Shown: positions 8,529 through 17,238 of the stretch, piece by piece
Layout: every line of letters begins with the position of its first letter
Numbering within the stretch: the stretch's first letter is position 1
Assembly (NCBI GenBank): GCA_018377375.1
Contig: JAGZZN010000002.1
Span: 6,547-70,546, forward strand
Source of the DNA: Streptococcus parasanguinis
Lineage (GTDB): Bacteria; Bacillota; Bacilli; Lactobacillales; Streptococcaceae
Direction: 5' to 3'
DNA: 64,000 nt
Program-made: the position numbers and the translations under genes
Notes under the pieces: generated by a model
Told to the model about the DNA's origin: nothing
Databases searched by the model: none
What the model saw: only the letters and a program-made list of their open reading frames with translations

Positions 8529-9113
8529 TTATTTTTGAATGATCTGTTGAACCAACGTTTGCAATTCTGGCACCACCTCTGCCTCAAACCAAGGATTCTT
8601 AGCCATCCAGATTTGATTGCGAGGGGAAGGATGAACTAGTGGAAAATAGGTTGGCAAATAGTTCTTAAAATGCTGAACCCGTTCAGTTACCTTGCCACTA
8701 ACCTTTTCATGAAGGTAGTAAGCTTGCGCATATTGTCCAATCAGAAGGGTCAACTCAATATCCGGACACTCCTTAAGAAGTTGAGGATGCCACTTTTCCG
8801 CAAAACCTTTGCGAGGGGGAAGGTCACCAGATTTTCCATGCCCTGGGAAATAAAAGTCCATGGGAATGACCGCAAACAAACCAGAATTGTAAAAGGTGTC
8901 TTCGTCAACTCCTAACCATTCGCGCAGGCGGTCACCACTCTTATCCTTCCAATAGAGTCCCGCTTCCTGAGTCTTCATACCTGGAGCTTGCCCGACAATA
9001 TTGATGCGAGCAGTCCTTGGTGCTGCAAAGAGTGGCTCGATCCCTTTCTCTGTATATGCTTTATTTTGAGGGTCTGCCATAATAGCTTCTTTAATGGTTT
9101 CAATCCTTGACAT
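8529..9113 (-). CDS. Uracil-DNA glycosylase superfamily protein
   Basis: 194 residues. GQAPGMKTQEAG (41-52) is the catalytic/water-activating loop region of the superfamily and HPSPRN (161-166) the DNA-intercalation motif. The GQAPG form differs from canonical family 1 Ung (GQDPY), so this is a paralogue of the broader family rather than the main Ung. Likely a base-excision repair enzyme acting on deaminated bases; activity not certain. Upstream of proX with 6-bp spacing. Confidence 0.82.
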   Translation of the reverse strand: MSRIETIKEAIMADPQNKAYTEKGIEPLFAAPRTARINIVGQAPGMKTQEAGLYWKDKSGDRLREWLGVDEDTFYNSGLFAVIPMDFYFPGHGKSGDLPPRKGFAEKWHPQLLKECPDIELTLLIGQYAQAYYLHEKVSGKVTERVQHFKNYLPTYFPLVHPSPRNQIWMAKNPWFEAEVVPELQTLVQQIIQK

Positions 9114-9128
9114 ATGAACTCCTTTTAT

Positions 9129-9160
9129 GGAAAAACTCAGCCAGAAGACCTGGCCGAGTA
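9129..9160 (-). terminator. Terminator after pepV
   Basis: Minus strand: CTCGGCCAG loop CTGGCTGAG followed by TTTTT, just behind the pepV stop. Confidence 0.8.
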
Positions 9161-9165
9161 GTGGA

Positions 9166-10572
9166 TTATTTGATTAATTCGTAGATGGCTTCTGCGTAAA
9201 TAGCTGCTGCACGATAGAGATCTTCAACATCTGCGAATTCATTGGCTTGATGCATGGTGTTGACATAGTCAGGGAACATGGCACCGAAGGCAACACCACG
9301 TTTCAAGAGGCGACCAAAGGTACCTCCACCGATCACTTGTTCGTGGCCTTTGAGACCTGTTTGTTTTTCATAAACACGCAAGAGGGTAGAGACCAATTCA
9401 TCATCCATCGGAACATAGTGAGGCGTGTGGCCATGGGCTGATAAGCTCACAGTAGCCACCCCTTCGATCTTTTCAAGGATAGATTTGATGGTTTCAGGAT
9501 CTGTCCCTTGAGGGTAGCGCACGTTCAATGCAATGGTGTTGTCTGCTTGGCTTTCATCAAAATGGAAGACACCTGCATTCATGCTTAACGGTCCCATCTT
9601 GGCATCTGTATGGGCAATCCCTAATTTTTCACCGGCAAAATCTTCGTGAAGAAGTGAAGCCGTCACATGAAGGTAAGCCTTAGCAGCGCCACCAAAATCA
9701 AATTGGTTCAACAAAAGCGCTAAGTAGGTTGCACCATTGATCCCATCTTCAGGAGTGGATCCATGAGCAGATTTTCCAACGATCGTAACGGTATAAGTTT
9801 CTTCATCTACTGTTGAGATTTCAAACTTGAGCTGGTGTTCCTTGGCAAAAGCATCTAAGAAACCAGCAAGATCAGGGAGTTCTCCAGAAACGACTGCAGT
9901 CGCTGATTCTGGCACCATGTTTTCACGAAGGCCACCTGTAAAGCTGTGAAGTTTAGCCTTTCCAGTGTTGTCATTTCCAAAATGAAGGTACTCCGTGATG
10001 TTTCCTTTTTCCCCATTGATAATTGGGAATTCCGCATCTGGAGAGAAGCCAAAATCTGGCTCAGGAAGTCCGACATGTTTGAAATAGTAATCCATGTCGC
10101 CCCATCCTGATTCTTCATCCGTACCGACAACGAAGCGCACGCGCTTAGAAACAGGAAGTCCTAAGTCTTTAATGATCTTCAAACCATAGTAGCAAGCCAT
10201 TGTAGGCCCTTTATCATCAGATGAGCCACGCGCATAGAGCTTGCCATCGATAATTTCAGGTTTGTAAGGGTCTGTCTTCCAACCACTACCTGCAGGCACG
10301 ACGTCCATATGGGCAAAAATACCAAGCTCTTCTTCTCCTTCACCAAAGGTAAAGTGACCGGCATAATTGTCCACATTCTTGGTTTCATAGCCGTCACGTT
10401 TGGCAATTTCCAAGAATTTTTCAAGAGCTTTTACAGGACCAGGTCCAAAAGGATGCTCTGCATCTGCCTTACTGTCATCGCGTTCCGAATTGATTTCCAA
10501 GAGGCTGTATAGGTCAGCCATCATCTCATCGCGACGTTTTTCTACTTCTGCTTTAAAGTCAACTGTTGTCAT
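9166..10572 (-). CDS. pepV: Dipeptidase PepV (M20 family)
   Basis: 468-residue zinc dipeptidase releasing amino acids from dipeptides in the cytoplasm. Metal-binding landmarks: [10 protein letters not shown] (His88, Asp90), SSDDKGP (Asp119), GTDEESG (Glu153/154). Length equals that of lactococcal and streptococcal PepV. Start ATG 10572 is followed by [21 protein letters not shown] lies upstream. Own terminator; 36 bp after the nitroreductase gene, probably one transcript with it. Confidence 0.95.
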   Translation of the reverse strand: MTTVDFKAEVEKRRDEMMADLYSLLEINSERDDSKADAEHPFGPGPVKALEKFLEIAKRDGYETKNVDNYAGHFTFGEGEEELGIFAHMDVVPAGSGWKTDPYKPEIIDGKLYARGSSDDKGPTMACYYGLKIIKDLGLPVSKRVRFVVGTDEESGWGDMDYYFKHVGLPEPDFGFSPDAEFPIINGEKGNITEYLHFGNDNTGKAKLHSFTGGLRENMVPESATAVVSGELPDLAGFLDAFAKEHQLKFEISTVDEETYTVTIVGKSAHGSTPEDGINGATYLALLLNQFDFGGAAKAYLHVTASLLHEDFAGEKLGIAHTDAKMGPLSMNAGVFHFDESQADNTIALNVRYPQGTDPETIKSILEKIEGVATVSLSAHGHTPHYVPMDDELVSTLLRVYEKQTGLKGHEQVIGGGTFGRLLKRGVAFGAMFPDYVNTMHQANEFADVEDLYRAAAIYAEAIYELIK

Positions 10573-10608
10573 GAATTCCTCCTCGAGTTTTCTAATTTTC
10601 CCTTTAGC

Positions 10609-11220
10609 TTAGCGTTTTTCGATAATTTCATCTACCGGTAAGCGATAGCTTGGCTCTACTTTTTCAGCCGCATAGCCAACTGTAATCAAAACTTCCGGAC
10701 GGAAACGCTCTTCGATGTCCAATACTTCATTGATTTTTTCTTTATCAAATCCCAAGATAATATTGGTTCCAATGCCTTGGTCTGTCAAAGCCAACACCAA
10801 GTTCATGGCCACAAGACCGGCATTCAAAGCCAAGTAATCGCTTGTCTGTTGGGCATCATAGCGTGCAAACTCAGCAGGAAGACTTTGCATAAAGTATTGC
10901 AACTGCTCATCTGTGAAGTTTTTCACCCCACCGACACGCGCAATCTTGCGAGCCCGTTTTTGCAAATCGGTATCTGTAAAGAGGGCGATGGTCACAGGTG
11001 CTTCCATGACTTGATCGTAGTTTGGGCCATAGGCTAATTTTGCCAATTCTGCATTTTTTTGACGAACGACCACAAATTTCCAAGGTTGGCTATTGTGGGC
11101 GCTAGGGGCCAAGGTTGCGATCTCAATGGCAGTCCGTACATCCTTTGGATCGACCGGTTGGTCAGTGAAATGCTTGATCGCATGGCGTTTTTTATTGAGT
11201 TCTAGGAATTTCATAGTCAA
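10609..11220 (-). CDS. Nitroreductase-family flavoprotein
   Basis: 203 residues of the FMN-dependent NAD(P)H oxidoreductase fold: N-terminal KKRHAIKHFTD (FMN-phosphate Arg/His), APSAHNSQPWKFVVV (residues 38-52), C-terminal GYAAEKVEPSYRLP. Physiological substrate unknown. Neighbours pepV, as in pneumococcal-type genomes. Confidence 0.88.
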   Translation of the reverse strand: MTMKFLELNKKRHAIKHFTDQPVDPKDVRTAIEIATLAPSAHNSQPWKFVVVRQKNAELAKLAYGPNYDQVMEAPVTIALFTDTDLQKRARKIARVGGVKNFTDEQLQYFMQSLPAEFARYDAQQTSDYLALNAGLVAMNLVLALTDQGIGTNIILGFDKEKINEVLDIEERFRPEVLITVGYAAEKVEPSYRLPVDEIIEKR

Positions 11221-11298
11221 CTTCCTTTTCTAATTCTATTACCTCTATTTTAACACAAAATGAAAGAGCTTGCATGGTTTTACAGCCTAAGATTGTGA

Positions 11299-11332
11299 AA
11301 AAAGAGCAGACATTTGAAGATCTGCTCCTTCG
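11299..11332 (-). terminator. Terminator after the phosphoesterase gene
   Basis: Minus strand: GGAGCAGA loop TCTGCTC followed by a T-run (TTTTTTC), downstream of the stop at 11361. Confidence 0.8.
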
Positions 11333-11360
11333 TTCTAGTAACAATACACAAGAGACCCAC

Positions 11361-12203
11361 CTATGATTCATTGGAAAGATTGAAATAGGCAGCTACTTCT
11401 TTGGCATAACCGTATTTCTCAATCAAGGAAGCTAGCAACTCATTGTTATGACCCCGATAGTTATCCTCTCGTCTTAATTCTTCGTACATCTCAATAAAAG
11501 GAAGGTCTTTGTCCTTGGCATCTTGGAGCTCTGCTTCATAGTCATAGGCCACCTTACGAAATTGCAGGTTGGTCACCCCATCTTCTTCGACATCGATCAG
11601 AGCATACTGGGCTCTGTGGTTTTGAATTGGTTCCCAGTCAAAATAAGGCATGCCAATAGTCCCTGGATTAAGAATCTGCTGGCCCTGACTGCCATAACGA
11701 AGCAACTGCTTGTGGACATGCCCGTAGATGGCCATATCTGTCTGGTCATCCAGCAATTGATCAAAGTTCTCCGTCGCATTTGCTGGACGCAAGTCCCCAC
11801 CATAATTCTTTTCTGGCAAGTTGTGACTCAGTGAAAAGCGAATGCCGTTGACCTCCTTCTTCTCCATTAGAGGAAGCGAACGAAGCCAATCAATCCGCTT
11901 AGGATCCAGTCCTTCCATGAGGTACTGAGTGAGACGAAGCATCTGGATCTCCTGCGGATCCTCAAGCCCGTACTCGCCATCCAAAGCCTCTAGGACACAA
12001 TCGTCCCAATTTCCTCGAACAGCAGCTGTAATCGGAATCGCATCCAGCAAGTCAAAAAGCTCCTCTCGTCCAGGTCCCGGTAGCAAAATGTCCCCTAAAA
12101 GCCAGTATTCCGTCGCGCCTAGAGCACGCGCATCCGCAATCACTGCCTCCAGGGCTGTCGTATCTCCGTGGATATCAGATAAAATGGCGATTCGATGGTT
12201 CAT
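11361..12203 (-). CDS. Calcineurin-like metallophosphoesterase
   Basis: 280 residues from ATG 12203 (AGGAGTAGTT upstream); an ORF extension to 12281 would run through the promoter and is rejected. The two-metal centre is visible: SDIHGD (Asp10, His12), GDILLPG, RGNWDD, SHNLP and GHVHKQ. Belongs to the YfcE/serine-threonine-phosphatase-like group; phosphodiester or phosphoprotein substrate unknown. Its promoter region is duplicated at about 14056-14110, upstream of the neighbouring island operon. Confidence 0.85.
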   Translation of the reverse strand: MNHRIAILSDIHGDTTALEAVIADARALGATEYWLLGDILLPGPGREELFDLLDAIPITAAVRGNWDDCVLEALDGEYGLEDPQEIQMLRLTQYLMEGLDPKRIDWLRSLPLMEKKEVNGIRFSLSHNLPEKNYGGDLRPANATENFDQLLDDQTDMAIYGHVHKQLLRYGSQGQQILNPGTIGMPYFDWEPIQNHRAQYALIDVEEDGVTNLQFRKVAYDYEAELQDAKDKDLPFIEMYEELRREDNYRGHNNELLASLIEKYGYAKEVAAYFNLSNES

Positions 12204-12241
12204 AACTACTCCTTTTTGGATTGAAAAATCAGTGTATATTA

Positions 12242-12297
12242 AGTATAACAAAAACGAGTACAAAAAGTGAAAACCATCCATTTGAATTGGATGGTTT
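12242..12297. repeat. Promoter/terminator block, direct repeat copy 1
   Basis: AGTATAACAAAAAC (12242-12255; reads GTTATACT, a -10 with TATACT, on the minus strand) is followed by GAAAACCATCC and the hairpin AACCATCCA/TGGATGGTT (12272-12296). The hairpin with its minus-strand T-rich tail terminates the island operon; the -10 serves the phosphoesterase gene. The same block recurs at 14056-14110 in the same orientation. Confidence 0.7.
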
Positions 12298-12358
12298 ATC
12301 TTATTAGAACTTATTATATGATTTAGAGATGATTAATTTGTGTAGAATTATGAGTTAA

Positions 12359-12691
12359 CTAGTCCTCATCAGAAAACATCAGTTCATCTATTTTTTCTCT
12401 GTCCTCAGTAATTCCTTTGTAAGACTCAATTGTATTACTAAGGAAGTCCATATTTACCTCGTGATTGCCTTTGTATAAATATATTTGAGCACCTAATGCT
12501 TTAAGGATACCTAAGAGGTCCTTCATTTTTATTAATTCCTCTAAATTCAGATAATCACATTCTAATAAAACTTCTCCCTTTTGGATCTTATTTTTTATTT
12601 CACCAATTGGTAAACCAATAGAGTTTCTTATCAATTTACAGGCTTCAAAATTATTATCTGCCATTTTAACTTTTGAATAGACTACTGACAT
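12359..12691 (-). CDS. Unknown small protein with a bL12-C-terminal-like segment
   Basis: 110 residues from the second of two adjacent ATGs (12691; AAAGGGTG 7 nt upstream). The stretch EACKLIRNSIGLPIGEIK resembles the IRE-x-TGLGLKEAK helix of ribosomal protein bL12 C-terminal domains, and the following GEVLLECDY...LLGILKALGAQIYLY continues the alpha/beta pattern. Not a ribosomal protein: too short and lacking the bL12 N-terminus. Last gene of an AT-rich toxin/immunity island, so possibly an immunity or accessory protein; that is inference from position. Confidence 0.5.
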   Translation of the reverse strand: MSVVYSKVKMADNNFEACKLIRNSIGLPIGEIKNKIQKGEVLLECDYLNLEELIKMKDLLGILKALGAQIYLYKGNHEVNMDFLSNTIESYKGITEDREKIDELMFSDED

Positions 12692-12810
12692 CATTTCACC
12701 CTTTTAAAAATCTTGCATTATATTAATTCGTTTATCTGGTAAACTTGTTTTCCAGTTTCCACTATGCCAGCCGTAAAAATCCTATATAATAATTAGGCTT
12801 GTAGAGTGAA

Positions 12811-13215
12811 CTAGATATTCCCTGCGTCACCGTTTTCTTCATCAACAACCTCAACATTCAAGTGACCATCATCCAGGTATTCTTCTTGAGTAATTTCACC
12901 GCTATGATACATAAATTGCTTATTTAATTTTATTGACGATTGCTTAAACTCCGAAAAACTATCTACTAATCCATCTAGAGCCAATAGAACATCTACAAAA
13001 CCAGTTGTATAATCTTGATCTTTTGATGAAGAAATCTTATTTTTCTTTTTGTCTAACAAAGTAATACCATTTTTTAATTGCTCCAAATATTCTTCTATTT
13101 CATTCTCACAAGCTTTTAAATCAATAAGATATTCAGAAGCCTCCATATGTTGATTACTATTTAGTTGTTCAAAAAAATCGATATACTGTCTTATTAGTTT
13201 GCTTACTTCAATCAT
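12811..13215 (-). CDS. Helical acidic protein, paralogue of the 13950-13606 gene (immunity island)
   Basis: 134 residues, predicted all-helical, no signal or membrane segment. It shares with the product of 13950-13606 the order 'I.LL/IEKL...LS..D..Y..G..D...L...' ending in a GEIT-(Q/K)-(E/K)E motif, so the two are diverged copies. Unrecognised family. The sequence is AT-rich compared with the flanking housekeeping genes. Its place behind a toxin remnant suggests immunity or secretion-accessory function, unproven. Confidence 0.5.
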   Translation of the reverse strand: MIEVSKLIRQYIDFFEQLNSNQHMEASEYLIDLKACENEIEEYLEQLKNGITLLDKKKNKISSSKDQDYTTGFVDVLLALDGLVDSFSEFKQSSIKLNKQFMYHSGEITQEEYLDDGHLNVEVVDEENGDAGNI

Positions 13216-13289
13216 TTATTTAGTCTCCGCCCTGCTCCTGCATTTCATGATTTTCTAATCCATCTAAATAATTTCCAAAAATTCTTTCA

Positions 13290-13604
13290 TCATGAACTAC
13301 TTCGATCTATTTCGTCAGAAAGTCTAAGTAGTATATCACACAATTCTTCAAAGTCCAAAGCGAGATTGCCTACACCCACTATTAACTGTGAAATTGCCTC
13401 TCTATCTATCTTTTTATTTTGTGTTATAGAATTTGCTAACTTTTCATTTCCTTTTTTAAGCCAATCTACATGATTTGGAATGTAGTCTGATAAATAGTCT
13501 GCAAAGTCACCTAGATCTTCTACTGGAAACTTCACCTCGGATTGACTTGTTTGAATCAATGAAATATTTTCAAAGACCTTATTCAATTCTTTCTCAATTG
13601 TCAT
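13290..13604 (-). CDS. Small helical protein, probably frameshifted near its C-terminus
   Basis: 104 residues from ATG 13604, placed one base after the TAA of the upstream gene; the 10-residue extension to 13634 would overlap it. Predicted helical and acidic; no recognised domain. Past the TGA at 13290, the +1 frame stays open for about 26 codons (VVHDERIFGNYLDGL...) to a TAA at 13222-13220. That stop lies a few bases before the next gene's ATG at 13215. This tight fit suggests the original protein was longer and lost its tail by frameshift. Confidence 0.45.
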   Translation of the reverse strand: MTIEKELNKVFENISLIQTSQSEVKFPVEDLGDFADYLSDYIPNHVDWLKKGNEKLANSITQNKKIDREAISQLIVGVGNLALDFEELCDILLRLSDEIDRSSS

Positions 13605-13605
13605 T

Positions 13606-13950
13606 TTATTCTTCTTTCTTAGTGATTTCACCATTTAGATATCTAATTTTTTTTGAGACTTGTATATGAATTTCCCTCAAATCAGCAAAATAATTCTCAA
13701 TATTCAGTAACGAAGTGTAAATATCAAACATCCCATTTAAGTATAATTGCTTGTCATCATTACTCAATGTATCCATATCTAGTTTTTCTATTAAATGAAT
13801 TCCACTGACAAGATTATCAAAGTCATCTTGAAAATCTTCGTTAATATCCTCAGTAATATCTGATATCTTTTCTGAATCAACTAATTGTTCACTGTAATAA
13901 GAATTTAGTTTAGAATAAACGGCTGTTAATTGTTGTAATAATTCTTTCAT
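13606..13950 (-). CDS. Helical acidic protein of the immunity island
   Basis: 114 residues from ATG 13950 (AAGGAG 11 nt upstream); the ORF extends to 13998 without a better start. Helix-rich, acidic, ends NGEITKKEE. Paralogue of the 13215-12811 product. First gene of a four-gene unit (13950-12359) that follows a promoter-like block at 14056-14063. No recognised family. Confidence 0.5.
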   Translation of the reverse strand: MKELLQQLTAVYSKLNSYYSEQLVDSEKISDITEDINEDFQDDFDNLVSGIHLIEKLDMDTLSNDDKQLYLNGMFDIYTSLLNIENYFADLREIHIQVSKKIRYLNGEITKKEE

Positions 13951-14055
13951 AACAATTAAAACTCCTTCATTTGATTTAATGATATTTTGTAGATCCATCT
14001 AGATTCATTAGTTTTTTAAATTTCACTCTCTTGTCAAATATATCAGTATGTTGTT

Positions 14056-14110
14056 AGTATAACAAAAACACCCATAAAACGCGAAAACCATCCAAAATAA
14101 TTTGAATGGT
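14056..14110. repeat. Promoter/terminator block, direct repeat copy 2
   Basis: AGTATAACAAAAAC (14056-14069), then GCGAAAACCATCC and the hairpin ACCATcCAAA/TTTGaATGGT. It matches 12242-12297 in order and sequence. On the minus strand it supplies a terminator for the SUKH gene and a TATACT -10 for the 13950 gene. The two copies bracket the 12.3-14.05 kb block. Confidence 0.65.
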
Positions 14111-14156
14111 CCAATACCTTTGAAACTTGGATGTCATTTTCAATAAAATTATATGA

Positions 14157-14612
14157 TTATTTATCGATAGTTATTAAGGATAAAAAGTCAGAAAATGTAT
14201 CAGCTATATAAAAAACATTTTCATCGTTAGAAGTTACGGGGAGGCTAAAGTTGCTGTCCCAAAAATACACACCTTTATCATCTCCTTCAGTAATTTGAAT
14301 AAACATCCCACCTCCATACTCTACACCGAATATAAAAGTGGAGATAGGCATTTCAATTTTAAAATCGTTATTCCAACTAATGATGTTAAAATTCTCATCA
14401 TCATTCACTCCTAAAAAGAAATTAATTAATAATTCTTCCTTTAAACTTGGAACCTTTAGTACTAAATAATTATTTTTTGGACAGCCTCCATTTGTTTTTG
14501 ACAAAAATTCTTTATAATCTGTAGGAAGAGATATTTCCAATGCATCTTCTAATGAATTAAGGTCTGATTCATTTAAATTGCCAAAGGTTTTTAAATTTTC
14601 AATAATTTTCAT
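14157..14612 (-). CDS. SMI1/KNR4 (SUKH) family immunity protein
   Basis: 151 residues with SUKH landmarks: LEDALEISLPTDYKEFLSKTNGG (about 21-43) and the C-terminal GVYFWDSNFSLP...IADTFSDFLSLI. SUKH proteins are the commonest immunity proteins against nuclease toxins of polymorphic toxin systems. Its ATG (14612-14610) overlaps the TGA of the WHH nuclease fragment (ATGA), exactly the toxin-immunity junction expected. Likely still intact although its toxin has lost the N-terminus. Confidence 0.88.
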   Translation of the reverse strand: MKIIENLKTFGNLNESDLNSLEDALEISLPTDYKEFLSKTNGGCPKNNYLVLKVPSLKEELLINFFLGVNDDENFNIISWNNDFKIEMPISTFIFGVEYGGGMFIQITEGDDKGVYFWDSNFSLPVTSNDENVFYIADTFSDFLSLITIDK

Positions 14613-14824
14613 TCTTTACCTCTCTTACTAATTGAAAAACCGCCTCTGTGAGTAAACTGAGTATGTATTTTAGTTGGAACCTCTTGTAAAGTTTTCCCGT
14701 CTTGATGGTGATGCCAGGTAGCATTAGCTTTTTTAGGAGATATACTATCTGCTTTTCTAAAATCTTTACTTCTTGTTGTAAATTCACCAATATTTATTTT
14801 TGAATTTGTCCTATTAAATCTTCC
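14609..14824 (-). pseudogene. Orphan C-terminal tip of a WHH-type HNH/EndoVII nuclease toxin
   Basis: The minus-strand frame between TAG (14827-14825) and TGA (14611-14609) reads ...SISPKKANATWHHHQDG then KTLQEVPTKIHTQFTHRGGF. This carries the Trp-His-His core and downstream conserved His residues of the WHH family of HNH/EndoVII toxins. About 70 residues, with no ATG/GTG/TTG start or ribosome-binding site in frame, so it cannot be made alone. The upstream frame is closed inside the preceding immunity gene. It is the remnant of a polymorphic toxin whose delivery part has been lost, retained with its immunity gene. Confidence 0.8.
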
Positions 14825-15344
14825 CTACCAATGCGGTTATTAATAAGATATGCTCATACATCTTGACCTTATCTAGATGGTCCACATTTTTGAATCCGCC
14901 TAATGCTAACAAGGGTACAAAGCCAAAACACTGATCATAATCTAACAGACCATATTTTTCAATCGCTTCATGGTAAAGCGGTAGGTCAAAATGTTTTGTA
15001 ATATGATTACTATCTATAAATTTCAAAAAATTAGTAAAGTTTTTTATCATGATATTAAAACTGCCATCTTTGTATTTAATAATTCCCAGATATTTGTTTT
15101 CTTCCCAAGTTATGATATCTCCAAATGTCGTAGCAAATATAGGAATAGCAATATCACCCCTAAAATACGAATCTCTCACTAATTCACTATAGTCATCTGG
15201 GTTTATGACTTTTAGGTAGCCATTCAAAAAGGTACCCAAACCTTGGTTTTCCCAAATCTCAACCAATTCAACAGGGACTTTATCCTTATAATTTTCAATC
15301 ACCTCTTTAGGCATGTCTGTAACTTTTACAAAATCTGAAATCAT
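14814..15344 (-). CDS. GAD-like / DUF1851 (Tdi1-type) immunity protein
   Basis: 176 residues. The N-terminal part (VPVELVEIWENQGLGTFLNGYLKVINPDDY) matches the GAD-like domain and the C-terminal part the DUF1851 domain. Both are seen in Tdi1, the immunity protein to a DNase effector, and in many Firmicute immunity genes. It begins 11 bp after the uvrC stop and may ride on the uvrC transcript. Its own toxin is not in the window. AT-rich, unlike uvrC. Confidence 0.75.
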   Translation of the reverse strand: MISDFVKVTDMPKEVIENYKDKVPVELVEIWENQGLGTFLNGYLKVINPDDYSELVRDSYFRGDIAIPIFATTFGDIITWEENKYLGIIKYKDGSFNIMIKNFTNFLKFIDSNHITKHFDLPLYHEAIEKYGLLDYDQCFGFVPLLALGGFKNVDHLDKVKMYEHILLITALVGKI

Positions 15345-15355
15345 TGTCCAACCTT

Positions 15356-17173
15356 TTAGTCTTTCTGTCCCTCAGCTTCTTTTTGACTTTCTTGTTTTTC
15401 ACTTGAGTTCAATATTTCTTGCACCACCTCAGCAACTGCTCGTGGGATGCCGACTGTGACGATCTCATCCACAGTGGCTTCTTTGATTTTAGTCAGTGAC
15501 TTGAAGTGTTTCATCAGCAACTGCTTGCGTTTTGGTCCCAAGCCTTCGATACCGTCCAGCTGAGAGGAGAAGGAATTCTTGGACCTTAGCTGGCGGTGGA
15601 AGGTGATGGCAAAACGGTGAACTTCATCCTGGATTCGCTGGAGGAGGAAAAATTCCTGCGAGGTGCGCGAAAGTTCGATGACTTGGAGAGGATCGCCGAA
15701 GAGTAATTCATGCGTTTGGTGCTTGTCATTCTTTTGCAGACCTGCAATGGGAATATCCAGCCCCAACTCTTCTTGGATGACTTGCTTAGCGATATTGACC
15801 TGGCCCTGCCCCCCATCGATAACGATCAGATCAGGTGGCGTCAGGCCATCCCGCATAACCCGGCTGTAGCGTCTGCGAATGACCTCCCGCATGCTGGCAT
15901 AGTCATCTGGCCCAACGACGGTCTTGATCTTGTACTTGCGGTAGTCCTTTTTGCTTGGCTTCCCATTGACAAAGACCACCATGGCAGAGACCGGACTGGT
16001 CCCCATGATGTTGGAATTATCAAAAGACTCAATCCGCACAGGAGTTGGAATTTGCAGAAGTTTTCCAAGATTTTCAATAGCACCTTGGGTCTTCTCCATG
16101 GATTTTTCAAGGAGATTGAACTTCTGCTCCAGACTGACCCGCGCATTCTTGATGGCCAGATTGACCAACTGCTTCTTCTCCCCACGCTGGGGCTTGAGGA
16201 CCTTGGTATCCACAAGGGCCTTGACCGCTTCCTCATCAATATCCTGAGGGATCAGGATTTCATTGGGGATCAGGTGAGACTTCTCCTGGTAAAACTGCCC
16301 TACATAAGTCAAGAAATCCTCGTCCGGATCATTGTAGTAAGGGAAGAGATTGACATCCCGCTCGATCAGCTTGCCCTGACGGACAAAGAAGACCTGCACA
16401 CACATCCAGCCCTTGTCCACATAGTAGCCAAAGACATCCCGGTTCTGCAAATCCTTGGCCATGACTCGCTGTTTGGTCCGCAGGGTCCCGATGGCCTGGA
16501 TCAGATCCCGATACTCGGCCGCCCGCTCAAATTCCATGTTTTGCGCTGCGGTATTCATCTTGAGCTTGAGCTCATCGATAATCTTGTCATCCTGCCCCTT
16601 GAGGAAATCAGAAACCTCCTGAGCCATGCCCTTGAAATAGGCCTCATCCTTATGGCAGACCGTGTGGGCCATACACTGACCTAGATGGTAGTAAAAGCAG
16701 ACCTTAGAAGGCGGATTGGTACACTTGCGGAATGGGAAAATTCGGTCTAAAAGTCGCTTGATCTCATTGGCCGCCCCTACATCCGGATAGGGACCGAAAT
16801 AGAGGCCACCATCCTTTTTGACCTGGCGCGTGATAATGAGGCGCGGATAGCGCTCATTGGTAATCTTGATGAAGGGATAGGATTTATCATCCTTGAGCAT
16901 GATATTGTACTTGGGCTTGTTCTCCTTGATCAGGTTGATCTCAAGAAGCAAGGCCTCAATATTGGACTCAGTGACGATAAACTCAAAATCCACAATCTCA
17001 GATACCAGCGCTTCTGTCTTGGTATCGTGGCTTCCTCTGAAATAGGACCGCACGCGATTGCGAAGATTCTTAGCCTTCCCCACATAGATGATGGTACCGT
17101 TCTTATCTTTGTGAATGTAACAGCCCGGACTCGTCGGCAAGAGCTCGAGCTTGGATTTAATCAAGTTATTCAT
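15356..17173 (-). CDS. uvrC: UvrABC excinuclease subunit C
   Basis: 605 residues, usual length. It makes both incisions around bulky DNA lesions together with UvrB. N-terminal GIY-YIG nuclease ([20 protein letters not shown], about 15-34), a UVR domain that binds UvrB (about 205-235), a C-terminal RNase H-like nuclease (DGGQGQ; HELLFGD) and a helix-hairpin-helix at the end ([14 protein letters not shown]). Start ATG 17173. A 324-codon open frame on the opposite strand is a shadow. Confidence 0.97.
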   Translation of the reverse strand: MNNLIKSKLELLPTSPGCYIHKDKNGTIIYVGKAKNLRNRVRSYFRGSHDTKTEALVSEIVDFEFIVTESNIEALLLEINLIKENKPKYNIMLKDDKSYPFIKITNERYPRLIITRQVKKDGGLYFGPYPDVGAANEIKRLLDRIFPFRKCTNPPSKVCFYYHLGQCMAHTVCHKDEAYFKGMAQEVSDFLKGQDDKIIDELKLKMNTAAQNMEFERAAEYRDLIQAIGTLRTKQRVMAKDLQNRDVFGYYVDKGWMCVQVFFVRQGKLIERDVNLFPYYNDPDEDFLTYVGQFYQEKSHLIPNEILIPQDIDEEAVKALVDTKVLKPQRGEKKQLVNLAIKNARVSLEQKFNLLEKSMEKTQGAIENLGKLLQIPTPVRIESFDNSNIMGTSPVSAMVVFVNGKPSKKDYRKYKIKTVVGPDDYASMREVIRRRYSRVMRDGLTPPDLIVIDGGQGQVNIAKQVIQEELGLDIPIAGLQKNDKHQTHELLFGDPLQVIELSRTSQEFFLLQRIQDEVHRFAITFHRQLRSKNSFSSQLDGIEGLGPKRKQLLMKHFKSLTKIKEATVDEIVTVGIPRAVAEVVQEILNSSEKQESQKEAEGQKD

Positions 17174-17238
17174 ACTCTCTATTATATCAAAAAAGAGAGG
17201 CGCTTACCTCTCAATTGTATGTATCCAACTTTACATCC

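Noticed and set aside
12204..12281. 26-codon N-terminal extension of the phosphoesterase
   Set aside because: Includes the -10 region; the ATG at 12203 has AGGAG and puts SDIHGD at the usual distance.
14599..14790. 63-codon frame MVNLQQEVKILEKQ... on the minus strand
   Set aside because: Wrong frame of the toxin remnant; the adjacent frame gives the WHH motif and the ATGA junction with the immunity gene.
15710..16684. 324-codon open frame antisense to uvrC
   Set aside because: Entirely inside uvrC, no ribosome-binding site, no recognisable domain and His/Leu/Ile composition typical of a reversed coding strand.
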